Assembly (NCBI GenBank): GCA_033065855.1
Contig: JAVXUO010003051.1
Coordinates: 248,001-312,000, forward strand
DNA from: Escallonia rubra
Lineage: Eukaryota > Streptophyta > Magnoliopsida > Escalloniales > Escalloniaceae
DNA: 64,000 nucleotides
Direction of reading: 5' to 3'
A program made the position numbers and the translations under genes. Numbering within the stretch: position 1 is the stretch's first letter; every line of letters starts with the position of its first letter. This document shows positions 45,287-58,200 of this stretch, piece by piece. Under the pieces are notes generated by a model. It was not told the origin of the DNA, did not search any database, and saw only the letters and a program-made list of their open reading frames with translations.

Positions 45287-48140
45287 TTAGGGCGAATCTT
45301 TATGCTCAAAATCCCGATTCGAGATATCTTCGTATCCGAGAATCAACAAATTCGACTCTGCAAAGCAGCGGTGTAGGATCAGATCACAAAGATAGTAAAT
45401 TTTTTCTTTCTTATGAAGGAAGTCTTTTTAAAAAAAATTTGGCTGATAGAGGTATCAAATGGTATAGTTCATTTGTTGGTAGCTTGGACGACAAAGTTAC
45501 AACACTTTGCACATTCAACGTGTATTTTCTCTTTATTGCCTTTATAATGGATGAAATGCTTCAACCCACGTTTGCAATCTAGGGTAAACTTGGTGTATTT
45601 TTTGGTCTCCTTTAATTGCTTTAGACATCAAGAAAATAAGATCTAAGGCCTACTTGAAGGATGATATCACTTTGGTTACTTGGAACATGGTGAGTTATTA
45701 CTTTTCTATAAAGATTAATGCTGGTATTATGTTACTAATTCCGTACAATCCATAGGTGTTCTACTCAAAACTTTCAACGTTGAATTAGTTATGACTAAGA
45801 TTGTCCAAATGATGATGGTAATGTTCCTATTAGTGTGAGTATTTCAAGTTTAAATTAAGATGTATTTGTCTTATTTATTAGTAAATGAGCGTCATATATT
45901 CACACACAAAAGATTAGGTAAAGTTCTTTTATAGTCACAAGTTGAAAACCTTGCTAATTGCTATAATTCTTGAGTTAAGGAGGTTTCGATTATAAGAATA
46001 ATCTATATTTTTAAGGACGTTACTACATCAATTAGAAGACACAATGAAAAACTTTTTAAGGATTCCCAGTCCATTTCTTAAAGTGATAGGTAGCAAATAT
46101 GTATATATTTTTGGCCAAATCTACTTTTATTTCTCTTTGTAGTCATATTATTGTATTGCTTTATATAACCATTTTACATACATGGAGATTGTGCAAATTG
46201 CAGCAGCAGAGTTTAGATGGAATGTGTGAAGAAAATGTCAAGAGAACCATTGTACGATGGTAATCCTCTTTAATCATGTGCCGTATTGATGTGGTGGAGA
46301 TCAAGATTCAATCTGCCGCAATTAAATTTTGAAATAGAATGGAGTATGAAGGAAAAGGGAATTACTTGATGTTGTTGACCTTTATTTTGGTGTTGTGAGA
46401 TACATAGAAGAGGTTGAACTTAGATGAATTGAATGACAAAATTAAATCAATTAAATCAAGTTTGGCTAAAAGTTGAAGGTTTTCAATAAATTTAGGGAGA
46501 AGACCCATGCATGCATTTAACAATACCTTTGAGAGAGGAACCATTTATCTAGCATGGAGAGATGGAGAGTTATTTGCGGGCCATGACATTAATTAATGAA
46601 TGGTTATAATCAAGGTCAATCATGGTATTAAAGAAAATTGTAGGGATAGTTTGTCCAAAGAATGATTTACACCTATTAATACTTTTATAAGTAGAATATA
46701 TATAGATTATTACTATCAGTTTTTCTCTTTCTGGATTTTTTCACTTCCAGTCCCATACTTAGTTTCCTGTTAACAGACACTAACATTTGTTACCCGCCTT
46801 GTTTTTGCTTCTGCCTTTTTGTGTTTGAGTAGTCTTAATTATTAGGGTCATTCCCATTTTTTTTAGTAAGTGAGAGGATATATAGGTAAGGAAAATATTA
46901 CACGTGTTTACAGATTCACCAAGTGACCTTACATGTTTGGAGCTAATTATAAGATCATGACATCACATGAGCATAAAAATTACACAAACATCGATCAACT
47001 TTAAGGCATATAGTCTCACGATTATTATGCAAATACTTACACTAATGATACACAAAGGTGATAATACGCAAAAGGATGTGATATCCTGTCGGAGCAACAT
47101 ATCACAGAGCCAGTCTTTGTGGATATCAAGGCGCACTTGCCAAGAAAACGTGGCTAGGGATTTCCTTCCATCATCTGAGAAGGTCTTGCCTTGTCTATAG
47201 CATAAATATGGAAGTCTATAACTGCATTGCAAAAGATCATGTACAATTGGTTTGACTATGTCAGCAAGATCCTCTATTTCTGAAAACTGTCCAATCAAGA
47301 AGAATTTGTCCACACATTAAGGTGTAATAACTTTACCCCTAGGCCCAAACTGTAGCTATATGTAGTCCTCGTGAAAATGCAGAAATGTTTTCAGATGCCA
47401 GAAATGATCTTGCTGCATACCAACATCGAACTCCGGAACCTATGAAGCATGATATCCCAATGCCAGCTTTTAACTTTTATTTCATGTATGTCGGAAGTGA
47501 GATGGTACGATTTTGTAATCCTGGCTATTGGCAACTCGGTGATGGACCCTCCCATATTTCGAGTTCTTGAACCAATAGGTAAACAAACCATATAGGTCAA
47601 ACACAAGGGCACAAAATAAACAGGTGATTAATTATTTCTGGTTGATTTTGGCACATGGGGAGGAGGTTGGTGTCTGTGATGTTATGTTTGTGGGTTTTGA
47701 GTGTAGTGGAAGTGGATTCCAAATGATTTTATCGGAGTAGGTTTATGATTTTAAAAGGGAATGATAGGCCCACAAGGTTTTTCAATTGATAGTACTAATA
47801 TTAGAAGATTCTGAGCGAGTGTTATAGGTTTGACTATCATTGCATTGAGCTGCGTATAGCTATAGCAAATCGCCTCAGAACAATTTTCCGAAAAGGAAGA
47901 TTTTACGGAGTAGCCATCTTATTTTATTGAAGGAAGGAAAAAGAAGGAAATATAAAAAATGACTCTAAATGCCCGAAAGACAACTAGTTACTAAAAACGG
48001 GGAGTTGGGTTCGGGGACTAAGTTATGTAGACCCGCTGCACCCTTTCAGTCTTTACTTCTTTTCTACTGGTTTTTGGCCTTTAAAACACAAAATATGTAA
48101 ATGAGCAATATAACTGAACTAAGTTTATGTTTAGATTATC
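45287..48140. other. AT-rich stretch without recognised genes
   Basis: No domain recognised on either strand. A minus-strand 116-codon frame at 46963-47313 and a 60-codon frame at 46362-46544 (with LPKFIENLQLLAKLDL, vaguely LRR-like) are too weak to call. Confidence 0.4.
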
Positions 48141-49002
48141 TGCTTGAATTCAACGTCCGGGGTCGAATTGCCAACGTATCCAGTTGGACAAATCGGAATA
48201 AAAATCATCGTAGTTCGACTCTAAACCTACGGGAGGCGACCTACATTTCGGTCTTAGACTTAGACTAACAAATGACTCTTTTTATGATCTTTGTAATAGA
48301 AATGCGATCACGAAAAATGGGAGACAATTCTAGACTAAAGAACTAGACTAGAAAGCTACTAAAAGTTACTTCGAAAATTTGCTTGCTTTGAAGACTCGGC
48401 AATGCTCTCTAAAGGATTCACGATGCAAGAGATTGAGTAACTTTTAAGTGAGTATGAAAGGATTATTTCTCAGGAGATGAGATATCACTTCACAAAGAAA
48501 TGGTATAAAAGCTCTAGGAAGAAAAAACAGAATTAAAACCTAAGACCTTGAAAATGAAAGCCAAGAGGCCGATTTATAGAGCTCTGAGGCGCCAGACCTG
48601 ATAAGAATGCTATGCATTCTGAAGATAAGTCTGATTCACATTTATCTTCCTTAATCATATATCAAGGATAATTCACAGAATAATTCCCTAAATTATCTAG
48701 GCAAAATAAAAATCTAGACATGTACCGGACTGCCATAATTGGACCGGACTGAGCCCAATTACTGATTAGACCACTGGACTGGACTGCTAAATTGATGGAC
48801 TATCAGACTGCACCAGACAATTGGACCAGGCAAATAGACTTATCACCTGAACCTATGACCTTGACAACTGGACTGGACTGGACTGAACCAAATTAATTAT
48901 AATTAGGCTATATTACTAGCTTAAGCTTAATAATAAACTCTAATTAATAATGAAGCACAATATTTACTTAATTAATGATACCTACAAAAATGGGGTGTCT
49001 AC
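48141..49002 (-). repeat. Probable 3' LTR of the Tat/Ogre-type remnant
   Basis: The right border is clear: the minus strand reads GGGGCTT then TGTAGACACCCCATTTTTG, a start typical of Tat-type LTRs behind a purine tract. The left border (TGCTTGAATTCAACG at 48141) is tentative. It contains GGACTGGACTG repeats (48720-48895). Confidence 0.65.
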
Positions 49003-49149
49003 AAAGCCCCGGTGAGAGACCTCGCGCGCGAGCGAACATCAACGAAAAACAACCCATTTTTCTAGTGACACACATAAAGGACCACAAGAATCTGAACATA
49101 CTCGTGGACCAGGATACATATATGAGGTCAGACCTTTACACGGCTTCCT

Positions 49150-49830
49150 ATAGATATTGTTCAAAGCTGGAGCCAACCGTAACAATGATTCGTCTTTAAA
49201 CAATATTACAGGGGAAATTGATATTATACCTTATCTGGGGCCGGAGCTAACAACATGTACAAACGGCTGGTCACCAGGCAAGGGGTACATCCTTAAAAGC
49301 CAGAGCGAAGAACGTGTACAAACGGTTAGTCGCCCAAGGATGCTTAAAGTATGTCTAAGAGCCGGAGGCAACAATGTGTCCAACAGTTGGTTACTTAGAC
49401 ATACGGAAAGGATGAACCTAAGAGCCGGAGCCAACAACATTTACAAACTGTTGGTCACTTAGAAACAGTGGAATACATCCAAGAGCCAGAGCCAACAACG
49501 TGTATAAATGGTTGGTTGCTCAGGAACACCTAACAACATGAACGATTGGTCGATTGGATATATATAAAAAAGGTGAGCCCAAGAGTTGGAGCCAACAACG
49601 TGTACAAAAGGTTGGTCATTTAGACACATTGGACTCATATGTAAGAGCCAGAGCCAAGAATGTGTACAAGAGGTTGGTCGCTTACGAACACCGACATATG
49701 TCCAAGAGCCGGAGCCAACAACATGTACAAACGGTTCGTCGCTTGGACATATGGAATTTTGAAAATATCACTCAAGGTCGGAGCCAACAATGCCACAAAG
49801 ATAATTGGTCGTTGAGTGCTGAACATATCA
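49150..49830. repeat. About 62-bp tandem repeat array, 9-10 degenerate copies
   Basis: The core GAGCCGGAGCCAACAACATG followed by TACAAACGGTTGGTCGCTTA recurs near 49240, 49299, 49361, 49423, 49483, 49584, 49647, 49709 and 49776, with one longer gap at 49520-49580. It lies just inside the 3' LTR of the Tat-type remnant. Confidence 0.85.
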
Positions 49831-50738
49831 ATTTACTTGATACGAGGAAAATTTTGCTTCTAGTAACAAATGCGGGATCTTGTACTGGCCTTACACCGTA
49901 CAAAAATCACTAAACTGAGCAACAAATTTGAGTAATCAGACCGAAAACAATATGAACATAGGATAGCAAACATGCACAACAATCATGCAAGCACACAAAT
50001 GCTGGATAAAAAAAATACCTTAGGAGGAAAAGCTACGTATAACAAAAAATGCACAGGCATGCAGATCATCCACATTTAGGAAAAGGACGGCCACGCAAGG
50101 CACACAAGAACACGAGTATATAAAAATCATGTAAACATGTACTTCGAACAATGACACAAAATATATTTTTTTAGGTCGAAAAACATCCGGTTGATCAAAG
50201 GATAGGAATAGTCAAAATATTGAGTCGAAAACCGGCCAGTTAGTCAGCAAGTTTGAATTTTTGCTAATTAAAGTGTCAAAAATCAGCCAGTTAGTCAGTA
50301 GGTTTGACTAATTTAGCCGAAAAACCTATAGGTTTATGCGTTCTGATTTGGGCGCGATATGTAGGTTTTTTTCACCCACTTCAAACACAATCCAATCACT
50401 TTCTCTCTCAAATTCCTCTCCCAAAAGGACTTCTTCTCATCAAATCCTACCCCAATTATGCTTCTTACCTATAAAACCTAGGATCTTCTTCTAATTCTTC
50501 CCCAACTTCTGAGAGATTATGGAGTTCATACGAACTAGAAGAGGGCATAAGGGTGGGCCTCAAATTGGCCGTTTCTCGCGCTTTCGACCGAGGAATCAGA
50601 CAGACAATCTCTCTCTTGACTCCGGATATGGGAGTATATCTTAGCAAGCACTTTTTGTGAACGAGGTACGATTTCTAATGAATTCTCTCCAATTACACAC
50701 ACCGATTAACACTTTTTTTTCACACACAGGTCATTCCC
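49831..50738. other. Spacer between 3' tandem repeats and the PMD ORF
   Basis: No domain seen. 50340-50640 is pyrimidine-rich and could be the 5' region of the PMD transcript. 50160-50330 repeats GTCGAAAAACxxCCxGTTxxTC motifs. Confidence 0.45.
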
Positions 50739-51648
50739 ATGCAAAGTAGGACCCAACTATGTTATTTTTTCAGGCACTCCATGCGCAAAATGGACAGCTC
50801 TTTGAAATTTTTTCTTTTTTCTTGGTTTTGCAGCCCCTTCCCTCGAATATACGGATCCCCTAATTTAGTACGGGAATGGTGGGGGAAGGTACCCCAATCT
50901 GTAGAGGTTAGGATAGCCGAGACCGGCATTGAACTTTTCCTAAATGGGTTACATGCTTTCATCAGTAGCAATAAGTATATCTTGCGTTTAGCCGAGCGTT
51001 GGTAGGATTCCACCAACACTTTCCACTTATAATTTGGGTGTTGGGGGGGGGGGGGGTACGCTTACATGTTCGACTTTGCAAATATTATCGGTATTCGGGT
51101 TCGAGGGAGGCCTATTCTTGGGCCTATGATGTCGACAAGGACAAGGACCTCGTGCTCTGCTTACTTGGTTTTGAGCAATCCTATAAAAAGGGTGGTTCCA
51201 CTTGCTTGGTACCATTCATTCACACTACAAAAGAATGAACTTGAAGGGCCAACTATCGATCAGTACGTCCAGGGATTTTTACTATATGTCTTGGGGGAGA
51301 CACTATTCAACAATGGGGATGACTCAGTGCAGTTGTGGTGTCTGAGGTCTTTAGAGGAGGTTGGAGCGATAGTGGAGTACGATTGGGGTACTCCCGCCAT
51401 GGCTCACCTCTATCACTCTAGGGCGCGGTGTCCCAGGGGCAGTCCTCGAGCTTCATAGGGTACTGCAACATGTGGGAGGTATGTCTATGATCTTTTATTA
51501 CTTTATTTGATTATTCTCATGCATGCTGTTAGACATTTTTCTCACATGTTACCTCTATTCACAGGTATGGGCTTTCGAGGTTTTGAGATCCCGTGCCTTG
51601 CGATTGGGTGAGAACACACTGGTGAGACTGAGCCGGTGATGTTCCGAT
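50739..51648 (+). pseudogene. Plant mobile domain (PMD) ORF, 5' part
   Basis: Seen: NLVREWWGKVPQSVEVRIAE then YILRLAERW, followed across a poly-G frameshift (51048-51057) by DFANIIGIRVRGRPILGP, YVQGFLLYVLGETLFNN, LWCLRSLEEVGAIVEYDWGT and MAHLYHS. These blocks follow the order of the aminotransferase-like PMD (WW..LP, ALAERW, FHLPFGE, DFA.ITGL..G, YLLYLLG..LF, Y.WGSAVLA.LY). A candidate intron runs 51479-51564 (GTATGT to CACAG), and the next exon starts with WAFEVLRSRALRLG. PMD proteins are either transposon-borne or domesticated; here stops and the retroelement context indicate a transposon-borne, dead copy. A solo LTR interrupts it at 51649. Confidence 0.75.
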
Positions 51649-53856
51649 TGTGAGGCCCCGATCTTAATTAGCTTCTAATAATTTTATTAAGATTAAACAT
51701 ATTTAATTTTGATTGAAATAATATGATCGTGTTATATTATTTGTCTACATAAAATGAATATTGAAATTAAGTTGTGGGTCCAAAATGTAATTATGTAAAA
51801 CTTTAGAGTTAAAAAGTAGTTATGCAAAGCTTTGGGGTCAATTTCAAAATATCCTAAGTTAGCTATAAGGGGTCACGTGAAGGGGTGTGGGATTAATAGC
51901 ATTTTGGTGTGCCACCTATGTTTGGTGGTGAGTAATCAAAGGAAAGAATAAAAAAATGGGAAGAGAAGTTAAGTGGATAATTTAGAAACAAAAGAGAAGG
52001 TGGAAGGGAAGAGAAGTTAAGTGGGAAAAGAAAAGAGAGAAAGGAAGAAGAGAAGAAGAACAGGAAGAGTAAAGGAGGGGGATTTGCATCAACTTTCTCC
52101 TATTGGCTTGAGCTTAATTTTCTTGGTAGGTTATCTTGTTCTTTTAGGTTTTAAAGCATGTTAGAGAAGTATTATGAGTAGTGGAATACTTATAAACTTG
52201 CTTGTAATGGTCTTAAGAGAGAGATATGTTCAAAACCTGCAAAACAGTCATGAAAATGAAATAACTTTTGTGCCTAGAAATGTATGGTTTTAGTTGACAT
52301 ATGGGTTTGGTTATTTTATATGTTGTACTACTACATGTGTAGAGTATACACACCCAATTTCAGATTATTTCAAGCACTATTACTATGGTTTAAAATTCGT
52401 GGCTTGAAACTTGTTCTGTGAAACTGTACAGTCATGGAATTAGAGTACTTTTGATGCTTAGAAATGTATACTTTTAGTTAAGATATGGACTTGGTTATTT
52501 TATATGTTACACTAGTACATGTATAGAGTATACATACCAAATTTCAGATTATTTCAAGTATTATTTCTATGGTTTAAAATTCGTGGCTTGGAACCTATCT
52601 TGTGAAACTGTTGCTAGGCAGATTCTGAAGTTTGTCTTTTTAAAGGGCTTAATATGATCTTAAGACAATATTTTCGTGTCAAGTAAAATACTGGGATGTA
52701 TCTATTTAAGTCTAGTTTTCATAAATATATAGTTTGACTGTAGAAGCCTTGTAATTAAATTGTTATGATTTTCGGAGTACAGACTACTCCTGCTGCCATT
52801 TGAAATACTGGGCAGATTAGGTTACATGTTTGGCATGTATTGTTGATAATACGGTAAATATGACTCGACAGGGGATTAAACCTCTTTTGAGGTACTTGAT
52901 GACATTCATGTTGACGTATGTACATGATTATGCATATCACGTGAAGGAGGAGGAAAAAAGTGAGTTGAGGGTGTTATTTGCCGGGGTTGGAAGTTATCCG
53001 GCCAGGGTTCTCGTTCATGTCTTGATAGTTCGCACTAGCTATGCGTACTAATTCTCGAAAGGAATTATTGGCGTGCCTGTGATGACGTTGGACTTCTTCT
53101 ATCGAACCCGCTACATCAGTTGGTTGCGATACGAAAAGTCTCTCGCACTCAGGGAAGGTTGGCTCGTGCATGAGGGACATATTTGCATATTGATATTCTT
53201 GTACTTGGCTTATATTTGTCTTGAACTTTTTTGTACTGTTTGGTTATTCTTGGTGAGATCAAGTTAATATTTAGGTCTTGCTTGTCATTCTCGTGTATGT
53301 TCTACAAGATTTCAAATCTTGCTCGATATGTTATTCTCGTTTCTTTTGAAGGCAAGTGTGAGCAGATGCTTGCATGTGTTACTCAATATGTTAAATTATT
53401 CTTAAGTACGTAGGTATCATCTGTTCAAGTGACTTGCATGTTCATACTAACTATACATAATATGATCAAGTCATGTTTAGACTTAAAAGCACCGGATACC
53501 CTACTGAGCCATTAGGCTGACCCATTCCCGATACTTTTTTTTTTCTAGGTTCGGAGTCGGAGTACTTGCCAAAGGACGAAGAGGATTACCTCGGGGAGAC
53601 TCAAGAGTATTACGCTGGGTGAGCAACGTATTAGTTGTTCTTCGTTTATTTTGGAGTGTAGTACTTAGTACTTGTATAGAAGAGAGGTGGTCTGTAATAT
53701 AATATTATGTTCAGTCTTTCCACTTAGGGACGACTGTAATGTTTAAGCATACTTCCACTGTCTCTTTTGAGGTTGTAATAAAGCTCTGTTTATCCTTGAA
53801 GTATATGTGTTAACCAGCTTGTTAGCGTTGCACTTCCCCTTCCGGGGGGCGTGACA
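51649..53856 (+). mobile_element. Solo LTR (chromovirus-like Gypsy) inside the PMD ORF
   Basis: 2208 bp, starting TGTGAGGCCCCGATC and ending CCGGGGGGCGTGACA, termini common in Tekay/Del-type plant LTRs. Flanks are CCGAT (51644-51648) and CTGAT (53857-53861), a 5-bp duplication with one mismatch. It contains an internal tandem duplication of about 182 bp (units from about 52270 and 52450, each with AGAAATGTAT and ATTTCAGATTATTTCAAG). No internal domain adjoins it. Confidence 0.85.
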
Positions 53857-54850
53857 CTGATGGAACTTTCAGGATGAGCGTGTAGGGGCCACGGTAGGGG
53901 TCTACCAGGAGAGCTTCAACGGGCTGACTCACTGCCAGGTAAGTGATTCATTTGGTTTTTGAATATTCGCAATATGGTCATTTCCTTTCAGGCGTCACTG
54001 TCCAAGTGGGAGACTGCTAAGGCTTACTCCGAAGAGTGGGCACTCACCCAGTGCCATGTCCTACTGGTGGGATATTCTGAGGAGGAATTTTATCTAGGAG
54101 AGCGGGTTCTCTTCCAGCATCATACGAATGTCGAAGCTCACATTCTGGCAGCCCCTCCCCTTGAGTTGTATTAGACGTGGACTTTGGCTAGGGGGTTAAA
54201 GCAGAGCCTGTTTTGGGGGATTCACATATCTTCCCTGAGGTGGCCGAACGTTCCTCGTACGTATGAGGCATTTGTGAGAGAGGACCTAGCTCCCCTGTTG
54301 ACTGTGGAATGACTGAGGAAGATACAACCGGCTCGGGCGACCCATGATCGGAAGCGTAAAGGGAAGAAAAAGGCAGAGTCTATTGATGATATCCCATTCC
54401 CTCCTTGGACAGTGCCGATATTTTCGAGGAGCAAAAGGGAGGAGACAAAGCCGATCCCCCAGCCGAAGAAGGGTGGGAAGGTATTCAGGCTCAAGGATCT
54501 CGCTCAAGTCCAGTCGGTAAAGCCAAATCTCAAATGTGTACAATTTATCATTTTTCTACTTGATTTTAACCCTATGAATTTTTCTGCTACAGGTCCCGAG
54601 CTCAGTGTTAAAGGATGCCTAACGGATGATACAAAGTCTCAAGGACATGGTATCCACTTTATCGGACATGCTAGAGGTGTATGGGTCATATGCCGAGACG
54701 GCGAATGCGCTTATTCCCACTCCCTCGATGCCACCTTTTAGTCGGACTTTCTCAAGGCACGTTAGTCAACCGGAGCCTGCACTGTTGAAGGAAAAAGAAG
54801 TTGCAAGTGGGAGCAATGGAAAATCTCAAGCTCCTATATCGATGAAATAG
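53857..54850 (+). pseudogene. PMD ORF, 3' part
   Basis: Resumes after the solo LTR with DERVGATVGVYQESFNGLTH and, past a possible 53-bp intron (53939-53991, short for a plant), SKWETAKAYSEEWALTQCHV and FYLGERVLFQHHTN. Then comes a basic region (HDRKRKGKKKAES, SKREETKPIPQPKKGGK). A second candidate intron is at 54517-54592 (GTAAAG to CTACAG). The frame ends SQAPISMK at about 54850. In-frame stops at 54172 and 54309 make it non-functional. It abuts the antisense RNase H region of the Tat-type pol. Confidence 0.6.
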
Positions 54851-55065
54851 AGACGCAAGCCTTCTAGGGTTTTAGTGGTCCTTCGCATGACTTACAAAAA
54901 GTCTAGATTGGCTGAGCCTGTGGTGTTGAAGTGTTCTTTTGATCCCGAGTACGAAGAGCATGAGCGGGATGACAAGTTACCGCGGTTTGGCTATTTAGTC
55001 TTCTTCTATGGGTGTTATCATGAAGCCATAAGCTGGTCGATCTCTTATTTGTTTCACAAACGGCT

Positions 55066-58000
55066 CTACCCTCTATCCTTTGGGTATGTCCACCATCGAC
55101 GTGAGTGTGGCCAAGGCATCCGTAAAATTATCTCGAGCCGGGTTAGGTAATAGAATTCCACATCCTCAAACTGATCTACGATTTTCTCTAAATGGACGTG
55201 GTATTCTTGAAGGTGTTCATCTCTGATTATCCATATCCCTTGAATCTGGTATATGATCAACACTGAATCACCATACACTATAATCTCTCGGACTCATAAG
55301 CTTAGAGGCATCCGCAAACCGATGGCACAAGCCTCATATTCGGTGGTGTTGTTAGTACCATAGAAAGTCAATTTGATGGCTATGGGCGAATGGGCTCTGT
55401 CTAGTGATATTAACAGTATCCCTACTCCTTTATTCAGGAATTTTGCCTCTCATCTACTGGTATCCTATGCCGGAAAATTTGCTAACAAGTCGGCCACAAC
55501 CTTTGCCTTGATTGACTTTTGGGTGACATAGGTGATGTCGAATTCTAAAAGTAACAAAATTCACTTGGCTGTGCGGTTGGATATGACTGGTTTCTCGAAC
55601 AGATATTTCATGGGATCCATCCTAGCTAATACTTTGATAGGGTAAGCCAAAACATAATGTCTAAACCTTTGTGTTACCCAAACCAGAGTTACACACGTCT
55701 TCTCTAAAGCTGAATAATTCACCTTCCCTTAGGTCAACTTCTTGCTCACATAGTAAATGTCCCTTTCAACTAAAGAATTCTCCAAGTGCTGACTAACATG
55801 TGTCTGGCTATAGTGTATGTCACCATTAGGTATAGAAGTAAAGGATTGCAGGGTATTGTGAGGCTTAGGACTGAGGGGTTGTTGAGGTACTATTTGATCT
55901 TGTCGAAGGCTCCTTAGCATAAAGGATTCCACTCTTTGGTTGAGTCTTTCTTCAACAACTTGAACATAGGCACACAAATCATGGTCAGTTGAGATATGAA
56001 CCAACTGATGTATTGGATTCTACCCAAGAGTCCTCAGATTTCTTTCTCGCTCATGTTTGAGTGCATCTTAGATATGGATTTAATTTTAGATAGATCAACC
56101 TCTATAGCCCATTTGCTCACCATAAATCCTAGTAATTTTATGGCTATAACCAACATGCACTTTTGTGGATTGAGTCTCATATTGTATTGCCTTAACCTCT
56201 TAAAGTATTTCCTTAGGACTGTGCAAAGATCTTCATGCTTCTTAGGCTTGATGAACTTCTACCTCCTTGTGAATCATATCATGGAAAAGGGTAGTAGTGA
56301 CTAGTTGTTATGTAGCCCTGGCATTCTTCAAACCAAAAGGCATTAATGTGTAACGAAAGGTACCCTAAGGGGTGATGAAAGTTGTTTTCTCTTGATCCTC
56401 AAGAGCTATCTCTATTTGATTTTATCCCCTAAATCAATCCACAAACAAACCAACTCGTGCTCTGTATTTTTGTCTATGATCATATATATGATGGGCAAAG
56501 AATAGTCATCTTTTGAGGAAGCTCGATTAAGGTCCCGGTAGTCAACACATATTTGGACGTGGCCGATTGGTTTGGGGATAGGTAGAATGTTGGCTAACCA
56601 GGTAGGGTATTTGATCACTCTAATGAATTTGATGTGAACTAACTTCATAACTTCTTCCTTCACCTTAAGGGACCACTCCGACCTCAACTTATGGAGCTTC
56701 TGTTTGATGGTTTTTACTTTGGGCAGGCTAGGTAGGTGGTGTTCTACAATCGATGGGTTGATACCGGGCATGTCACTATATGACCAAGCAAATAAATCTA
56801 TATACTATCTTAAGAGTGCATCGATTTCCTTATTTTCTCTCTCCTCTAGGTCAGCCCCTATTTTGATTTCTTTTATATTTTTGGGAGTACCTATGTTGAC
56901 TTTGATTGTTTCTTCTGTCACTGGCTTGACTCGACTAGATTTCCAGTTTTCTATTTCTTTCATCATTTCTTGTAGATATTTTTTCTCTTCTGGGTCCATT
57001 AGTTGTGATTCATCATTGACCTTTTTATTAATTCACCATAACCTATATCAGCAACTAAGGAGTAATCATAATCTACCATCATATTGTCAGTAAAAAATTC
57101 CAAGAGAACATAATAAGTGAGCAAGTTTAAATTATCTAGAGAGACATAAGCATCCAGATCATCTGGTTCGGGAGCAACTTCAGCAGCAGGACATCCTCTG
57201 ATAATCTCTCCCACAGCCAGTTGTCTATACTTGATCGTCTAATTCTGTGCATCGCCCTGTGCTGGAGTGATTAGGCTTGCTAGGTTCATAATCTGGTCGT
57301 CCACTTCACATATAAGCACTAAGATATGCATATCGTTGAAGCATGTTGTCATTCCCTCAGACCCTATGAAGTCCATCCAATTGGGGTGTCTCATCTGCTC
57401 TGTTCAGTCTGGCTTAGTAGTTCCTCATTCCTAACCCATTCACAGTCATAGAAGATTTCCTATCCGTTGACCAGTTTCCTCGATCTGTATTGTAGATAGG
57501 CTTCGAAAATCCATACAAAGGTCTATTTTCTCTTTCTTTGACAGAACGTCCCAAAGTGAATAAGGGTGCTGAAAGCCTGGTTATGGGGTATTCCCACCAA
57601 TGTGATTCTTCTCCTTACATTGTGAAAGGTTTAAGGTGGGGACTTTAGTCATGGCATTAAAATTCACGAGTTGTCTATTCTCTCTATCCTTCTTCGCATG
57701 AACCATTTTTCTGATAGCTTCCTTCTTCTTCCTCTTGGTTGGTTTGTACCCCAACCCAAACTGATCCTTCTTATTCTTGAGAATGGAAAACTGGGGAGTC
57801 CTTGACAATTTTGGCCAAAACTTTTCAGAAAGTAGTCGAATCTTCTCAACATAGGAAGCACTAACATGTTGCTATAGGGAGCAAAGGTGATGAAGTTTTT
57901 AACGTGAAAAACATCCTCGTTTTTCATACATTGCACTGGGTTGTCAATTGTGAATCCACTGAGCAGCATATCCAACAAGTCATGTGGCACCATAACACTA

Positions 58001-58200
58001 TCCTTGTCACTCTCAACCTGTTCAATTTGATATACTTGTGAGTCACCCATGATCGTGAAAGTGGCTTTATCCAACACAAACTTAACCTTCTAGTGCAATG
58101 TAGAAGGGATTACACCCACGAAGTGTATCCATGGCCTTCCTAGTAGAAGATTGAACGCAACAAGTATATCCAACACTTAAAATTCAACTTCAAAAGTGGC
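55066..58200 (-). pseudogene. Tat/Ogre-type Gypsy pol pseudogene (protease, RT, RNase H)
   Basis: Minus strand, from 58170: LLLGRPWIHFVGVIPSTLH, KVKFVLDKATFTIMGDSQVY (end of the protease region). Then FGLGYKPTKRKKKE near 57750. RT follows at 56771: MPGINPSIVEHHLPSLPKVK, KQKLHKLRSEW and PIGHVQICVDYRDLNRASSK. Then FHDMIHKEVEV (about 56290), where intact elements continue YVDDMI. Here those residues are missing and the frame resumes as KKHEDLCTVLRKYFKRLRQY, so the catalytic Asp pair is lost. RNase H pieces are DIYYVSKKLT (about 55735) and GDSVLIIYQIQGIWIIRDEH (about 55270). Several frameshifts and stops are present. Integrase is absent. Confidence 0.88.

Noticed and set aside
34763..45350. 57-codon minus frame that becomes continuous when the Gypsy element is removed
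   Set aside because: Interesting because it crosses the insertion site, but the length is within chance expectation, it has no recognised motif and a stop precedes it, so a disrupted gene cannot be claimed.
46362..46544. Minus-strand fragment with LPKFIENLQLLAKLDL resembling a leucine-rich repeat
   Set aside because: A single weak repeat with no neighbouring repeats.
49150..49830. Evenly spaced repeats resembling a CRISPR array
   Set aside because: Repeats and intervals are both degenerate and tandem, the genome is eukaryotic, and the array sits in the 3' region of a retroelement.
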